This document shows, piece by piece, positions 42,129 to 52,211 of a stretch of 64,000 nucleotides of DNA (position 1 is its first letter; each line of letters starts with the position of its first letter). The notes below the pieces were generated by a model. The model was not told where the DNA came from and made no database searches. It was given only the letters and a program-made list of their open reading frames with translations. The position numbers and the translations under genes were made by a program. The stretch covers positions 23,371 through 87,370 of the forward strand of contig JAQUYD010000009.1 in assembly GCA_028692035.1 (NCBI GenBank). The letters run 5' to 3'. The DNA comes from Oscillospiraceae bacterium (GTDB lineage: Bacteria > Bacillota > Clostridia > Oscillospirales > Ruminococcaceae).

Positions 42129-42157
42129 TTGTCATTTTTCCCAAGTTGGCATATAAT
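42129..42157 (+). promoter_or_regulatory. Promoter of the small membrane protein gene
   Basis: TTGTCA (42129-42134), 17 bp, TATAAT (42152-42157), 30 bp before the ATG at 42188. Confidence 0.75.
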
Positions 42158-42187
42158 AGAAAAAAACAGGAAAGACAGGTGCAATTC

Positions 42188-42493
42188 ATGTCACCCAAAG
42201 AAAAATCGTTGGCTATTTTGGCTTATTTTGGGCCATTATTTTTACTGCCTATATTACTGGCGCCCGAATCTCATTTTGCAAAATACCATGCCAACCAGGG
42301 GCTGGTGCTATTCCTTACAGAAGTGGTGCTCGGTATTGTCATCGCCATTGGCCGCCATCTTCCCCTGATCGGCTGGACGTTTCAGTTCCTGAATGTTCTG
42401 ACCGTTATTCTGTTTTTTCTCGGTCTGGCCCATGCCATCCGGGAAGTTGAGGAGCCCCTCCCTTTGATCGGCGGAATTGAAATTTTAAAGTGA
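42188..42493 (+). CDS. Small DUF4870-like membrane protein
   Basis: The start at 42188 is chosen because the promoter lies just upstream and the longer frame from 41981 would precede it. The 101-residue protein starts MSPKEKSLAILAYFGPLFLLPIL and has three hydrophobic segments (about 8-25, 40-58, 63-85). The pattern of an N-terminal cytoplasmic start, the FAKYHANQGLVLF motif and a short C-terminal tail fits DUF4870/TM2-like proteins, whose function is unknown. The ribosome site is weak (ACAGGTG). It has its own promoter and terminator. Confidence 0.75.
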   Translation: MSPKEKSLAILAYFGPLFLLPILLAPESHFAKYHANQGLVLFLTEVVLGIVIAIGRHLPLIGWTFQFLNVLTVILFFLGLAHAIREVEEPLPLIGGIEILK

Positions 42494-42526
42494 TTTTTCC
42501 GCTCTTAAATCTGCTATTTTCTCATC

Positions 42527-42561
42527 AAAAAGAGCCTTTTTCAATGAAAAAGGCTCTTTTT
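42527..42561 (+). terminator. Intrinsic terminator
   Basis: AAAAAGAGCCTTTTTCA / TGAAAAAGGCTCTTTTT around a single A (loop effectively TCAATGA), followed by T. It could also serve the EamA gene on the minus strand, which ends 100 bp to the right. Confidence 0.88.
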
Positions 42562-42660
42562 TCTTTGCTTTTTGAGTGAAATTCTTTCGCTTTGATGGGA
42601 CTCGACCCTTTTCCTTTCCAGGGAAAGGCCCCTTATCCCAAGAATACCGGTTGTTTTTCC

Positions 42661-43545
42661 TTAAGCTGCCTCTCCTTTTTTCACCGCCCGCCGGGTCATC
42701 CAAAACATGTAAACGCCCATCCCACAAATTAGGATATAACCGATCACGCTGTAACGGTCAGGCAGCTGGCCAAAGAGGAAAAAGCCCAAGATGGCCGAGA
42801 AAATGACCTGCGTATAATCATAAACGGAAATCTCCCTGGCCGGCGCATAGGTGTACGCCGCCGTGATGGCAAACTGCCCGCCTGCTCCCGCCAATCCGGC
42901 CAGCAGCAGGAAAAGCAGCTGTTTCAGCTCCATTGGCTGGTAAAAGAACAGTAGGTACGGCAACGTTACCAAGCAGGAAAAAGCTGAGAAAAACAGGACA
43001 ATTAGCGGACCTTTTTCCCCGTTTTCCCCCTTCATGCCCAGTTTATGCACCATCGTATAGGCAATGCCCGCCCCCAGCCCACCAACCAGGCCAATCAGCG
43101 ATGGCACCAAATCCAGGTTGGCAAAGGTGGGCTTAATGATAAACAAGCTGCCCAAAAAGGATCCGGCTACTGCCACGATCTGATACACCTTTAAATTTTC
43201 CTTTAAAAGCAAAAAGGAAAACAGAATTGCGAAAAAGGGCGACATTTTATTGAGCATCGTCGCGTCTGACAACACCAGATGATCTACCGCATAAAAATTG
43301 CAGATGACCCCGATGGTACCCGCTGCCGCCCGGGTGAATAGCAGCCAAAAGTTTTCTTTTTTCCATCTCACCGGGGTTCCGGACTTTTTTAACACAATGT
43401 AGGCGCAGAACAGCGCTACAATATTGCGAAAGAAAGCCTTTTGCATCGCCGGCAGTTCTCCCGACGCCCGGATACAGGCGTTCATAATGGCAAAACAGAA
43501 AGCCGCCGCCAAAATACACAGGATCCCTTTATACCGTTTGCTCAT
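42661..43545 (-). CDS. EamA/DMT-family transporter
   Basis: 294 residues with ten hydrophobic segments in two EamA repeats (about 5-140 and 150-285). The typical first helix GILCILAAAFCFAIMNACIRAS and the repeat ends NKMSPFFAILFSFLLLKE and DYTQVIFSAILGFFLFGQLP place it in the drug/metabolite transporter superfamily. Such proteins export amino acids, nucleosides or drugs; no substrate can be assigned. It is a single gene with a consensus promoter at 43590-43618. Confidence 0.88.
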   Translation of the reverse strand: MSKRYKGILCILAAAFCFAIMNACIRASGELPAMQKAFFRNIVALFCAYIVLKKSGTPVRWKKENFWLLFTRAAAGTIGVICNFYAVDHLVLSDATMLNKMSPFFAILFSFLLLKENLKVYQIVAVAGSFLGSLFIIKPTFANLDLVPSLIGLVGGLGAGIAYTMVHKLGMKGENGEKGPLIVLFFSAFSCLVTLPYLLFFYQPMELKQLLFLLLAGLAGAGGQFAITAAYTYAPAREISVYDYTQVIFSAILGFFLFGQLPDRYSVIGYILICGMGVYMFWMTRRAVKKGEAA

Positions 43546-43589
43546 TGTTTTTTCTCTCCGACTTTCTAGATTTTTAACCGAACAGCTTT

Positions 43590-43618
43590 ACTTTATGCTT
43601 TTTGGTTGTAAATGTCAA
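43590..43618 (-). promoter_or_regulatory. Promoter of the EamA gene
   Basis: On the minus strand TTGACA (43618-43613), 17 bp, TAAAGT (43595-43590). Confidence 0.7.
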
Positions 43619-43674
43619 TCTTTATCGTTTTTTGGTGCGGCCGGTCAGGTGCCAAAGGGAGATCGAGGCGTAAA

Positions 43675-43705
43675 AAAACAGATGCGGCAAAACCGCATCT
43701 GTTTT
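43675..43705 (-). terminator. Terminator of the ribosomal protein operon
   Basis: AAAACAGATGCGG / CCGCATCTGTTTT with the loop CAAAA. On the minus strand it is followed by a T-run (plus-strand A at 43672-43678). It lies just after rplQ. Confidence 0.92.
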
Positions 43706-43713
43706 GATAGGCA

Positions 43714-44055
43714 TTATACCAACTCGATAATCGCCATTTCCGCAGCGTCGCCGCGGCGGGGTCCGATTTTAATGATGCGGGTATAACCGCCGTTTCTCTC
43801 TTTATATTTGGGAGAGACTTCATCGAACACTTTTTTCGCCACAGTCTCTTTCGTGATGAAAGAATAGACCTGACGCTTGGAGTGGAGGCTGTCGTTCTTG
43901 CCGATCGTAATGATCTTCTCAGCCATGGAACGAACCTCTTTCGCTCTTGTCACAGTGGTCTCAATCTTGCCGTTTTCCAGCAGATAGGTTACCATGGCTC
44001 TGAGCATCGCTTTTCTATGGTCAGTTGTCCTGCCGAGCTTTCTTGCACCTGGCAT
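43714..44055 (-). CDS. rplQ: 50S ribosomal protein L17
   Basis: 113 residues, full length for the short bacterial form. The start [39 protein letters not shown] is the L17 signature, and the C-terminus ends EMAIIELV. It sits near the exit tunnel of the large subunit. It is the last gene of the long ribosomal operon, 33 bp after rpoA, and is followed within 10 bp by the terminator. Confidence 0.97.
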   Translation of the reverse strand: MPGARKLGRTTDHRKAMLRAMVTYLLENGKIETTVTRAKEVRSMAEKIITIGKNDSLHSKRQVYSFITKETVAKKVFDEVSPKYKERNGGYTRIIKIGPRRGDAAEMAIIELV

Positions 44056-44088
44056 GGAAATTCACTCCTTTACCTGGAATAGTAAGAA

Positions 44089-45051
44089 TTATTCATCGTC
44101 GTGGGTGAGGTTAAATCCCAAAGACTGGAGCTTAGAAATAACCTCTTCCAAGGATTTTTTGCCGAGGTTGCGGACCTTCATCATTTCCTCCTCGGACTTG
44201 CTGATCAAATCTTCCACCGTGTTGATGCCTGCACGCTTTAAGCAGTTAAAGGAACGCACAGACAGGTCAAGTTCTTCAATGGTCATCTCAAGAATCTTTT
44301 CTTTTCCATTGTCATCCTTCTCCACCATGATCTCGGTGTGATAGGTCTCATCGGAAAGATCAACAAACAAGTTGAGATGTTCGTTGAGGACCTTGGCGCC
44401 TAAAGAAACGGCTTCCTTCGCAGAAATCGTGCCATCCGTCCAAACTTCCAGCGTTAGCTTATCGAAGTCGGTAATCTGCTCGACACGGGTATTTTCCACG
44501 GTATAGTTTACCTTCAGCACGGGGGTATAAATGCTGTCCACCGGGATCACTCCCAGGACAGAGGGACCGGTTGCCGACTGTATCTGTTTGTTCCGATCTG
44601 CCGGGATATAGCCGCGGCCACGGTCCAAGGTCAATTCCATATACAGTTTCGCGCCTGCGCCCAAGGTGGCAATATGCATGCCGGGGTTTAAAATCTCAAC
44701 CTCCGAATCGGTGGTGATGGTATCGGCGGTCACTTCGCACTCGCCCGCTGCATCAATCACAACCGTTTTAGGCCCGTCGCAAAAAAGCTTTGCGGTCAGG
44801 TTCTTGATGTTGAGGACGATTTCGGTCACATCCTCCTTCACACCGGGGACAGTCGAGAATTCATGCTGGACACCGTCAATCTTGATCGATGTGACAGCAA
44901 CGCCAGGGAGCGAGGAGAGAAGCACGCGCCGCAGGCTGTTGCCCAGCGTGGTGCCGAAGCCGCGCTCGAGAGGTTCAACGACGAATTTGCCGTATGTGCC
45001 GTCCGGCTTAATTTCAGCCGTCTCAATTCTTGGCTTTTCAATTTCAATCAA
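44089..45051 (-). CDS. rpoA: RNA polymerase alpha subunit
   Basis: 320 residues. It starts with TTG (45051), set by AGGAGG seven bases upstream; no ATG fits. The N-terminal domain (1-230) dimerises and assembles the polymerase ([21 protein letters not shown]), and the C-terminal domain (about 250-315, [22 protein letters not shown]) binds UP elements and activators. It lies between rpsD and rplQ as usual. The gap of 145 bp to rpsD is the widest within the alpha part of the operon. Confidence 0.97.
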   Translation of the reverse strand: MIEIEKPRIETAEIKPDGTYGKFVVEPLERGFGTTLGNSLRRVLLSSLPGVAVTSIKIDGVQHEFSTVPGVKEDVTEIVLNIKNLTAKLFCDGPKTVVIDAAGECEVTADTITTDSEVEILNPGMHIATLGAGAKLYMELTLDRGRGYIPADRNKQIQSATGPSVLGVIPVDSIYTPVLKVNYTVENTRVEQITDFDKLTLEVWTDGTISAKEAVSLGAKVLNEHLNLFVDLSDETYHTEIMVEKDDNGKEKILEMTIEELDLSVRSFNCLKRAGINTVEDLISKSEEEMMKVRNLGKKSLEEVISKLQSLGFNLTHDDE

Positions 45052-45195
45052 AGTAAACCCTCCTTATAGGACAAACATCGGGTTTGTCATGTTGATCGCG
45101 TTCCCTTGCCGATTGTCTAAAACACGCAATTCCAAAGCCAAACAAGATCTCTTGCCGCCGAAAAGAAATCTCTCCCCGGCAGCGCGGACCTGTTC

Positions 45196-45825
45196 TTATT
45201 TGGAGTACAACTCTACGATCAAATGCTCCTCAACCTCAAGATCGATATCCTCACGGTTGGGCAGGCGAACAATGGACGCTACCATCTGGTCGTTATTTTT
45301 GTCGATCCACATAGGAACCGGACGAGCGCCGTTGATCTCAACGATCGATTTCAGTTTTTCGCTGTTTTTGAACGCATCAGCAACAGCAATCACATCGCCC
45401 GCTTTGCAAAGATAAGAAGGAATGTTTACTCTTTTGCCATTGACGGTGAAGTGACGATGCAGGACCAACTGTCTTGCTTCTTTTCTGGAGTTTGCGAAAC
45501 CGGCTCTGTAAACAAGGTTGTCTAGGCGGCTCTCCAGGAAACGCAGCAGATTTTCACCGGCCATACCGGGTCTTCTCTCTGCCATTTCATAGTAATGATA
45601 GAATTGGCTTTCAGATACGCCGTAAAAGCGTTTGGTCTTCTGCTTTGCGCGCAGCTGAATGCCATATTCGGAAACTTTTTTGCGGCCCTGGCCATGCTGG
45701 CCGGGAACAGCGCCTTTCCGGGTTACGATTGCACATTTATCGGAATAGCATCTCTCACCCTTCAGGAACAGCTTTTGGCCTTCTCTTCTGCACAATCTGC
45801 AGGAAGCACCAGTATATCTTGCCAT
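45196..45825 (-). CDS. rpsD: 30S ribosomal protein S4 (zinc type)
   Basis: 209 residues. The N-terminus has four cysteines (CRLC at about 9-12, then Cys26 and Cys31) that would bind zinc, the C+ form of S4. [39 protein letters not shown] is the S4 RNA-binding domain. S4 starts assembly of the small subunit and in some bacteria represses its own operon; the 145-bp gap to rpoA may be linked to this. AGGAGG precedes the ATG. Confidence 0.97.
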   Translation of the reverse strand: MARYTGASCRLCRREGQKLFLKGERCYSDKCAIVTRKGAVPGQHGQGRKKVSEYGIQLRAKQKTKRFYGVSESQFYHYYEMAERRPGMAGENLLRFLESRLDNLVYRAGFANSRKEARQLVLHRHFTVNGKRVNIPSYLCKAGDVIAVADAFKNSEKLKSIVEINGARPVPMWIDKNNDQMVASIVRLPNREDIDLEVEEHLIVELYSK

Positions 45826-45846
45826 ATGGTTATACCTCCTTGATGG

Positions 45847-46245
45847 TTAGACGCGTCTTCTCTTAGGCGGGCGGCATCCGTTGTGGGGGATCGGGGTCAC
45901 GTCCCGGATCATGCTGACCTCCAGGCCGGCGGCCTGCAGTGCACGGATCGCGGCTTCACGGCCGGAGCCAGGGCCTTTTACATATACTTCAACGGTTTTC
46001 AGTCCATGTTCCATCGCAGCTTTCGCGGCGGTTTCCGCAGCGGTCTGGGCCGCATACGGGGTCGATTTTCTGGAGCCTCTAAAGCCCAGACCGCCGGCGC
46101 TTGCCCAGCTGAGCGCATTACCCTGTACATCGGTAATGGTCACGATGGTATTGTTGAAAGTGGACTGGATATGAGCCGCACCGCGTTCGATGTTTTTCTT
46201 CTCACGGCGTCTGCGGGTGGCTTTTTTTGTTACGGCTTTTGCCAT
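45847..46245 (-). CDS. rpsK: 30S ribosomal protein S11
   Basis: 132 residues with a basic N-terminus ([16 protein letters not shown]) and the S11 core [39 protein letters not shown]. It forms the platform of the small subunit at the mRNA exit. It lies between rpsM and rpsD, with a ribosome site GGAGGG ahead of the ATG. Confidence 0.97.
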   Translation of the reverse strand: MAKAVTKKATRRRREKKNIERGAAHIQSTFNNTIVTITDVQGNALSWASAGGLGFRGSRKSTPYAAQTAAETAAKAAMEHGLKTVEVYVKGPGSGREAAIRALQAAGLEVSMIRDVTPIPHNGCRPPKRRRV

Positions 46246-46264
46246 CTCAGTTATCCCTCCCTGA

Positions 46265-46633
46265 TTACTTCTTCTTGTTGGCGATTGTCTTCTTCGGACC
46301 TTTGCGGGTACGCGCGTTGGTCTTGGTGCGCTGCCCTCTTACGGGCAGGCCCCTTCTGTGCCGCAGACCGCGGTAGCATCCGATTTCCGTCAATCTTTTA
46401 ATGTCGAGAGCGACAGAGCGGCGCAGGTCGCCTTCTACCTGCAAATGCTTGTCGATGTACTCACGCAGCTTGGACACATCGTCTTCAGACATGTCTTTTA
46501 CTCTGATATCAGGGTTTACGCCGGTCGCTTTCAAAATATCAGAAGCGGTTTTACGGCCGATACCAAAGATATAGGTCAGTCCGATCTCAATGCGTTTCTC
46601 TCTCGGCAAGTCAACACCAGCTATACGAGCCAT
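46265..46633 (-). CDS. rpsM: 30S ribosomal protein S13
   Basis: 122 residues, beginning [26 protein letters not shown], with the helix-turn-helix-like core and a C-terminal basic tail ([21 protein letters not shown]) that touches the P-site tRNA. It is the first small-subunit gene of the alpha part and follows rpmJ by about 90 bp. Confidence 0.97.
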   Translation of the reverse strand: MARIAGVDLPREKRIEIGLTYIFGIGRKTASDILKATGVNPDIRVKDMSEDDVSKLREYIDKHLQVEGDLRRSVALDIKRLTEIGCYRGLRHRRGLPVRGQRTKTNARTRKGPKKTIANKKK

Positions 46634-46720
46634 ACTTTTGTTGCACCTCCATTATATCGGTTGGCCACGATCCGTCTGCCGCCGCGAAATGCGGCTGAAG
46701 GCGGCGTGGTTCTCGCGCCA

Positions 46721-46834
46721 TTAGCCCTGGCGCTGCTTGTGCTTAGGATTGGAGCAAATCACCATGATGCGGCCTTTGCGCTTGATGATTTTGCACTTTT
46801 CGCAAATGGGCTTAACGGAAGGTCTGACTTTCAT
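46721..46834 (-). CDS. rpmJ: 50S ribosomal protein L36
   Basis: A 37-residue zinc-ribbon protein starting [15 protein letters not shown] and ending in [10 protein letters not shown]. The ligands are CxxC (Cys11, Cys14), Cys27 and His32, the zinc-binding form. It lies between infA and rpsM as in most Firmicutes. AGGAGG (minus strand) precedes the ATG. Confidence 0.95.
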   Translation of the reverse strand: MKVRPSVKPICEKCKIIKRKGRIMVICSNPKHKQRQG

Positions 46835-46870
46835 TTTCAAATACCTCCTTGTACCTTTCCGAAACGGAAC

Positions 46871-47089
46871 CTATTTCGAGCGCCATGTGATGCGCCCTTT
46901 GGTCAGGTCATACGGGGACATTTCGACCGTGACCTTATCACCCGGCAAAATGCGGATGAAATTCATTCTTAACTTGCCGGAAATATGCGCTAAAATAACA
47001 TGCTTATTCGGCAGTTCAACCTGGAATTGAGCGTTGGGCAAAGCTTCGAGGACTGTACCTTCAATCTCAATTACGTCTTCCTTAGACAA
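46871..47089 (-). CDS. infA: Translation initiation factor IF-1
   Basis: 72 residues from TTG at 47089, seven bases after GGGAGG; the frame extends upstream but without a ribosome site. The product is an OB-fold protein starting (M)[21 protein letters not shown], with the RNA-binding segment [21 protein letters not shown]-1 occupies the A site during initiation. It is 30 bp after the KOW protein gene. Confidence 0.96.
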   Translation of the reverse strand: MSKEDVIEIEGTVLEALPNAQFQVELPNKHVILAHISGKLRMNFIRILPGDKVTVEMSPYDLTKGRITWRSK

Positions 47090-47119
47090 GTAAATACCTC
47101 CCTTTGGTACGCGCAAGGC

Positions 47120-47386
47120 TTACCCGTTTCCCTCCTGCTGCCCAACCGGGTAGTTGAAGGGGTGCAGCAGCCGTTTCAATTGATTGTTCGTCGTAACATC
47201 TTCCACCGAAACCTGCGTATTGGTCTTTCGCAGGTGCTTTGGATTTTTCCGTTTGGGCTTTTCCAGCAGATGGACTTTCCCGTCTGCGATCCAGACGAAT
47301 CCATCCTCTACCTTTACGACCAGGTAGAACCGCCGGGCGTCCCGGCCGGAAGCCGACCTTACGACACAGCCTTTTATGATTTCCAT
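47120..47386 (-). CDS. KOW-domain RNA-binding protein (L14e-like)
   Basis: The 88-residue protein starts MEIIKGCVVRSASGRDARRFYLVVKV and follows the KOW pattern of the archaeal/eukaryotic ribosomal proteins L14e/L27e. Many Clostridia and Bacilli keep this gene between map and infA. It is presumed to bind RNA or ribosomes, but its role is not established. The C-terminus (about 50-88) is basic and contains many Asn and Gln. It starts 11 bp after map. Confidence 0.88.
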   Translation of the reverse strand: MEIIKGCVVRSASGRDARRFYLVVKVEDGFVWIADGKVHLLEKPKRKNPKHLRKTNTQVSVEDVTTNNQLKRLLHPFNYPVGQQEGNG

Positions 47387-47397
47387 GTCCGGCCCCC

Positions 47398-48147
47398 TTA
47401 AGGCGTCGTTAAAATCACCGGGCCTTGCTCGGTAATCGCGATCGTATGCTCAAAGTGCGCCGACATGCTTCCGCTTTTGGTAACGACTGTCCAGTCGTTA
47501 TCCAGGACACGCACGCCTTCCCCGATTTGATTCACCATCGGCTCGATGGCAATGGTCATACCGGGAACCAGGCGGACGCCATGCCCCGCCCTGCCAAAGT
47601 TGGGGATTTCCGGATCCTCATGCAGATCGTGACCCACGCCGTGGCCCACATACTGGCGGACGACGGCAAAGCCGTTTTCTTCCACCAATGCCTGGACCGC
47701 CGCACCGATATCGCCGACCCGGTGGCCGGCCTGCGCCGCTTCAATACCCAGGTACAGGCTCTTTTGGGTCACATCCAAAAGTTTTTGCGCCTCTTGGCTG
47801 ATCTGCCCCACCGGGAATGTAAACGCGTTATCGCCATGGAACCCGTCAATGCAAGCACCAACGTCCACACTGACAATATCGCCTTCCCGCAGAACCCTCT
47901 CCGAAGAGGGAATCCCATGAATGACTTCATTGTTTACCGAAATACAGGCCGTCCCGGGGAAGCCGCCGTATCCTAAAAAGGACGGCTTTGCCCCCTGGCT
48001 GACGATAAAGTGGTGGAGAATCCGATCCAACTCTTGGGTGGTCATGCCCACCCGGATGTTTTCACCGGCCACCTTGAGTGCCTGTGCGGAAATCTGGCAG
48101 GCTTTTTTCATCCTCTCCAGCTCCGTTTTATTTTTTAGCTGAATCAT
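47398..48147 (-). CDS. map: Methionine aminopeptidase, type I
   Basis: The start at 48147 (GGAGG upstream inside the end of adk) gives 249 residues. The pita-bread fold metal ligands are in DVGACIDGFHGDNAFT (two Asp), GHGVGHDLHEDP (His), IEPM (Glu) and FEHTIAIT (Glu). It removes the first methionine from nascent proteins. Two bases separate the adk stop from the map start, so translation is coupled. Confidence 0.95.
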   Translation of the reverse strand: MIQLKNKTELERMKKACQISAQALKVAGENIRVGMTTQELDRILHHFIVSQGAKPSFLGYGGFPGTACISVNNEVIHGIPSSERVLREGDIVSVDVGACIDGFHGDNAFTFPVGQISQEAQKLLDVTQKSLYLGIEAAQAGHRVGDIGAAVQALVEENGFAVVRQYVGHGVGHDLHEDPEIPNFGRAGHGVRLVPGMTIAIEPMVNQIGEGVRVLDNDWTVVTKSGSMSAHFEHTIAITEQGPVILTTP

Positions 48148-48149
48148 GC

Positions 48150-48782
48150 TTACGCCTCCAGCGCTTTGAGTACAAGCGCGCTGGTATCGGCCACTTCCTC
48201 CTGGCCCTCGATCACCGTAAGCTTTCCGGTCTTTCTGTAATAATCGCACAAAGGCTCGGTGGACTCATGATAGATCTTTAGGCGTTCCTTGACCGTTTCG
48301 GGCTGGTCGTCCTTCCGGATCACCAGCTTACCGCCGCACTTATCACATGCATCCCCTCTAGAAGAGGGTTTGAAATCCACATGATAGCTTGCGCCGCAGC
48401 TTTCGCAGACCCGCCTGCCGGACAGGCGCCTTTGAATCGCCTCATCCGGAACCTCGATATCCAAGACTTTATGGATCACGACGCCCATGGCGTCGAGCGC
48501 CTCAGCCTGTGGAACCGTTCTGGGGAAGCCGTCCAGGATGAACCCGTCCTTGCAGTCCGCCTGTGCCAGCCGCTCTTTGATGATTGCAATGACAACTTCG
48601 TCTGGGACCAATGCGCCCGCATCCATGTAGGATTTGGCCTTTTGGCCCAGCTCAGTACCATTTTTGAGTGCTTCGCGGATAATGTTGCCGGTGCTAATGG
48701 CTGGGATCCCCAATTTCTCGCAGATCACTTCAGCCTGGGTGCCTTTTCCTGCGCCCGGAGCGCCTAACAGGATCAAATTCAT
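48150..48782 (-). CDS. adk: Adenylate kinase
   Basis: 210 residues. It interconverts AMP + ATP and 2 ADP. The P-loop GAPGAGKGTQ is at 7-16 and FPRTVPQAEAL follows in the core. The lid (about 125-160) has a zinc site of four cysteines (CESC and CDKC), the form usual in Gram-positive bacteria. It lies between secY and map, its conserved place in this operon. Confidence 0.96.
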   Translation of the reverse strand: MNLILLGAPGAGKGTQAEVICEKLGIPAISTGNIIREALKNGTELGQKAKSYMDAGALVPDEVVIAIIKERLAQADCKDGFILDGFPRTVPQAEALDAMGVVIHKVLDIEVPDEAIQRRLSGRRVCESCGASYHVDFKPSSRGDACDKCGGKLVIRKDDQPETVKERLKIYHESTEPLCDYYRKTGKLTVIEGQEEVADTSALVLKALEA

Positions 48783-48803
48783 ATTCGTCTATTCGTCCCT
48801 CCA

Positions 48804-50102
48804 TTATTCCAGGAAGCCTTTGTAATGGCGCATCATCATTTCGGACTCCAACTGGCGGACCGTATCCAGCGCAACGCCGACCACGATTAGGATGGAAGTA
48901 CCTCCCAGCGAAATGTTCATGCCGGTAATGGCAGTGAGCAGGATCGGCAGGGTGGCAATCAAGCCCAGGAATAAAGCGCCCACCAGGGTGATCTTGGAGA
49001 TGACCTTGGTAATGAACTCGGTCGTCGGTCTGCCGGGACGGATACCCGGAATCGCGCCATTGTTCTTTTGCAGATTATTGGCCATTTCCACAGGGTTATA
49101 CTGAATCGCCACATAGAAGTAATTGAACATGATAATCAGCACGATGTAAATCATCGCATACCAACCGGTATTGTAGTTGAACACGCTCAAGAACTTATAC
49201 AACAACCCCTCGGTATTCAACGGCACAAATGCCTTGATGGTACCGGGAATCGCCAGAATCGAGCTTGCAAAGATAATCGGCAGAACGCCGGACATATTGA
49301 CCTTGATCGGCATAAAGGTGGACTGGCCGCCATACAGCTTCCGCCCGACCACACGCTTTGCGTACTGCACCGGAATCCGCCGCTCCGCAGAAGTCATGAT
49401 CACGATAAAAACAATCATGGCCAAGAACAGAGCCAAAATCAGCGGCACATAGAAGTAGTACTTTGTGGACTGTGCGCCCATCTGGAAGTACTGCCACATG
49501 GTCAGCGCCGCGGAGCCGCCCCGAGACAGGATACCGGCAAACAGGATCATCGAGATGCCATTGCCGATTCCCTTGGCGTCGATCTGGTCGCCCAAAAAGA
49601 CGATCAGTGTGGAACCTGCGGTGAAGGTCATAATAATCACAGCCGCTGAGAAAAATCCGGCAAACCCTTTGGTGTAAACCAAAGCGCCCTGGTTTTTAAG
49701 CAGGAACCAGTAAGCCAACGCCTGAACAAAACCCAAGCCGATACCGGTGTACCGGGTGATTCTGTTGAGCCTTTTTCTGCCATCTTCGCCCTCTTTGCTC
49801 ATTCGCTCCAGCGCGGGGATCGCAACTGTCAGCAACTGGATCACGATGGAGCCGGTGATGTAGGGGCTGATGGACATGGCAAAGACTGTCGCGTTAGAGA
49901 ACGCACCGCCAGTCAGAACGTCGATATAGCCCAGCAGGTTGCCGTCGCCCGCATTGGACATCCAGGTCTGCATGACGCTCGCGTCTAGAAATGGAACGGG
50001 AATGGCGCTGCCGACACGGAAAATCAGCAAAATCAGAGCGGTGAAGAGAATCTTCTTTCTCAAGTCCGCGATTTTCCACGCGTTTTTAATGGTATCGAAC
50101 AT
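48804..50102 (-). CDS. secY: Protein translocase subunit SecY
   Basis: 432 residues with ten membrane helices. It forms the protein-conducting channel for exported and membrane proteins. ILFTALILLIFRVGSAIPVPFLD, the plug region, GNGISMILFAGILSR and the last cytoplasmic loop (IRPGRPTTEFITKV) are typical. The ribosome site lies in the last codons of rplO (2 bp gap), so the two are coupled. Confidence 0.97.
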   Translation of the reverse strand: MFDTIKNAWKIADLRKKILFTALILLIFRVGSAIPVPFLDASVMQTWMSNAGDGNLLGYIDVLTGGAFSNATVFAMSISPYITGSIVIQLLTVAIPALERMSKEGEDGRKRLNRITRYTGIGLGFVQALAYWFLLKNQGALVYTKGFAGFFSAAVIIMTFTAGSTLIVFLGDQIDAKGIGNGISMILFAGILSRGGSAALTMWQYFQMGAQSTKYYFYVPLILALFLAMIVFIVIMTSAERRIPVQYAKRVVGRKLYGGQSTFMPIKVNMSGVLPIIFASSILAIPGTIKAFVPLNTEGLLYKFLSVFNYNTGWYAMIYIVLIIMFNYFYVAIQYNPVEMANNLQKNNGAIPGIRPGRPTTEFITKVISKITLVGALFLGLIATLPILLTAITGMNISLGGTSILIVVGVALDTVRQLESEMMMRHYKGFLE

Positions 50103-50104
50103 TC

Positions 50105-50545
50105 TTATTTCACCTCGGCCTTCCCGCCTGCCTCCTCAATTTTCTGCTTGGCAGACGTGGAGAAAGCAGCAGCATTCACGGTCAATTTCTTGGTCAGTTC
50201 ACCGTTTCCAAGAACTTTTACGCCATCGAGTGTTTTCTTCAAAAGACCTGCGGCAAGAATTGCATTGGTATCTACAACCGCGCCGTCTTCAAAACAATTG
50301 AGATCGGATACATTGATTGTAGCATACTTGGTAGCAAAAATGTTGATGAATCCTCTTTTGGGGACTCGTCTTGCCAGCGGCATCTGGCCGCCCTCAAAGC
50401 CGGGTCTTACGCCGCCGCCAGAACGGGCATTCTGGCCTTTGTGACCTTTGCCCGCCGTTTTACCGTTGCCGGAACCGTGACCTCTGCCTTTACGGTAGAC
50501 GTCCTTGTTGGAACCAGGCGCCGGAGAAAGCTCGTGCAATTTCAT
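50105..50545 (-). CDS. rplO: 50S ribosomal protein L15
   Basis: 146 residues. The Gly-rich N-terminal arm ([26 protein letters not shown]) threads between rRNA helices, and [18 protein letters not shown] is the family signature. It lies between rpmD and secY. Confidence 0.97.
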   Translation of the reverse strand: MKLHELSPAPGSNKDVYRKGRGHGSGNGKTAGKGHKGQNARSGGGVRPGFEGGQMPLARRVPKRGFINIFATKYATINVSDLNCFEDGAVVDTNAILAAGLLKKTLDGVKVLGNGELTKKLTVNAAAFSTSAKQKIEEAGGKAEVK

Positions 50546-50565
50546 GGTACTCGCACCTCCTTGTT

Positions 50566-50742
50566 TTACGCTTCGGTTACCTCAACGAGGTGAGAAATCT
50601 TGGCAATCTTGCCACGGGTTGCCTCGTTATCAGGCTGCGTTGTCTCGTTACCAATTTTTCTGAGTCCCAGAGAGTACGCAGTGGCGATCTGGTCTTTTTT
50701 TCTGCCGTTCAGGCTTTTAACCAATTTGATTTTCATAGCCAT
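50566..50742 (-). CDS. rpmD: 50S ribosomal protein L30
   Basis: A 58-residue protein, [16 protein letters not shown] then [17 protein letters not shown], the normal L30 layout (strand-helix-strand). The start at 50742 follows a ribosome site GGAGGTAGC. It lies between rpsE (9 bp upstream) and rplO (20 bp downstream). Confidence 0.95.
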   Translation of the reverse strand: MAMKIKLVKSLNGRKKDQIATAYSLGLRKIGNETTQPDNEATRGKIAKISHLVEVTEA

Positions 50743-50751
50743 GCTACCTCC

Positions 50752-51252
50752 TTAACCCAAGATCTGCTCGACGGATCTGCCGCGGATTGCAGCGATCTCG
50801 TCAACGCTTTTCAAAGACGCCAAACCAGCGATGGTGGCGCTTACGACATTGCAGGGATTGTTGGAACGCAGGCATTTCGTACGGATATCGCTGATGCCTG
50901 CAACCTCCATCACCGCACGGACAGGGCCGCCGGCGATAACACCAGTACCGCGGGGAGCCGGTTTCATCAGAACGCGGCCTGCGCCAAACGCACCGATGAC
51001 TTCGTGGGGGATGGTTGTTCCCTTCAGGGAAACGTGGATCAGATTTTTCTTGGCGTCCTCAATTCCTTTGCGGATCGCGTCCGGAACCTCGGAGGACTTG
51101 CCCAATCCAAAGCCGATGGTGCCGTTCCCGTCGCCAACGACGACCAGCGCGGCAAACTTGAAGATACGACCGCCTTTAACCGTTTTCGATACGCGGTTAA
51201 TGGCGACAACCTTCTCTTGCAGGTCCAAAGTAGAACCATCAATTCGAGCCAT
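50752..51252 (-). CDS. rpsE: 30S ribosomal protein S5
   Basis: 166 residues with a double-stranded-RNA-binding-like N-terminal domain ([23 protein letters not shown]) and the loop [22 protein letters not shown]. It controls decoding accuracy. GGAGG precedes the ATG. It is 16 bp after rplR. Confidence 0.97.
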   Translation of the reverse strand: MARIDGSTLDLQEKVVAINRVSKTVKGGRIFKFAALVVVGDGNGTIGFGLGKSSEVPDAIRKGIEDAKKNLIHVSLKGTTIPHEVIGAFGAGRVLMKPAPRGTGVIAGGPVRAVMEVAGISDIRTKCLRSNNPCNVVSATIAGLASLKSVDEIAAIRGRSVEQILG

Positions 51253-51268
51253 GTATTTTCCTCCTCCT

Positions 51269-51628
51269 TTAGAATTTCAGGCCGCCTTCACGAGCGCCTT
51301 CCGCCAACTCTTTGACGCGTCCGTGATAGATATAACCGCTTCTGTCGAAGACGATTTCGGAGATCCCTTTCTCCTGGGCTTTCTGGGCGATGGCCATACC
51401 GACCTTTTTCGCCGCTTCTTTGTTCCCGCCAAAGCTCTCGAACCCTTTTTCCATCGAAGATGCGCTTGCCAGCGTTACACCGGCCACATCGTCGATCAGT
51501 TGGGCATAGATGTGCTTCGTGGAGCGGAAAACATTCAGGCGGGGACGAGCCGCAGTGCCGCTGATCTTTTTGCGGACTCTGGCGTGTCTTTTCAGCCTGG
51601 CAGTATTCTTATCCGGCTTTTTCACCAT
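51269..51628 (-). CDS. rplR: 50S ribosomal protein L18
   Basis: 119 residues, starting [24 protein letters not shown] and ending [26 protein letters not shown]. It binds 5S rRNA with L5. It lies between rplF and rpsE. Confidence 0.97.
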   Translation of the reverse strand: MVKKPDKNTARLKRHARVRKKISGTAARPRLNVFRSTKHIYAQLIDDVAGVTLASASSMEKGFESFGGNKEAAKKVGMAIAQKAQEKGISEIVFDRSGYIYHGRVKELAEGAREGGLKF

Positions 51629-51647
51629 TTGTGACTCACTCCTTTAA

Positions 51648-52193
51648 CTACTTCTTGCCTTTACCAGCCTTACCCTCTTTGCGGATGATAACCTCATTCA
51701 CATACTTGATGCCCTTGCCTTTATAAGGCTCCGGCGGGCGTTTCTCGCGGATTTCGGCTGCAAACTGACCGACCTTCTGCTTGTCAGGTCCGTTAACGAT
51801 AATTTTATTGGGGGCGGGGACATCAATGGTGATCCCGTCGATTTCGGGGACGATCACCTGATGAGAGAAGCCCAGCACCATAACCAAATTTTTACCCTGC
51901 TTAGAAGCACGGTAACCTACGCCGTTTACCTCCAGCTCTTTGCTGAAGCCATGGGCGCAACCTTCAACCATGTTGGAAATCAAAGTACGGGTCAAACCGT
52001 GCAAGCTTCTGTGCGCTTTGTCATCAGTGGGGCGTTTTACTTCGATTACGCCGCCTTCCAGTGTGATTGCCATATCCTTGTTAAAGGTCTGGGTCAAGGT
52101 TCCCTTCGGTCCTTTGACCGTCACGGTAGAACCGTCGATCTTTACGTCAATACCGGCGGGAACCGCGATGGGTTTTCTACCAATTCGAGACAT
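51648..52193 (-). CDS. rplF: 50S ribosomal protein L6
   Basis: 181 residues, two similar RNA-binding repeats. [21 protein letters not shown] opens the protein and [16 protein letters not shown] is the L6 signature near the end. It lies near the factor-binding site of the large subunit. Flanked by rpsH and rplR. Confidence 0.97.
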   Translation of the reverse strand: MSRIGRKPIAVPAGIDVKIDGSTVTVKGPKGTLTQTFNKDMAITLEGGVIEVKRPTDDKAHRSLHGLTRTLISNMVEGCAHGFSKELEVNGVGYRASKQGKNLVMVLGFSHQVIVPEIDGITIDVPAPNKIIVNGPDKQKVGQFAAEIREKRPPEPYKGKGIKYVNEVIIRKEGKAGKGKK

Positions 52194-52211
52194 ATTAGTG
52201 CACCTCCTTGC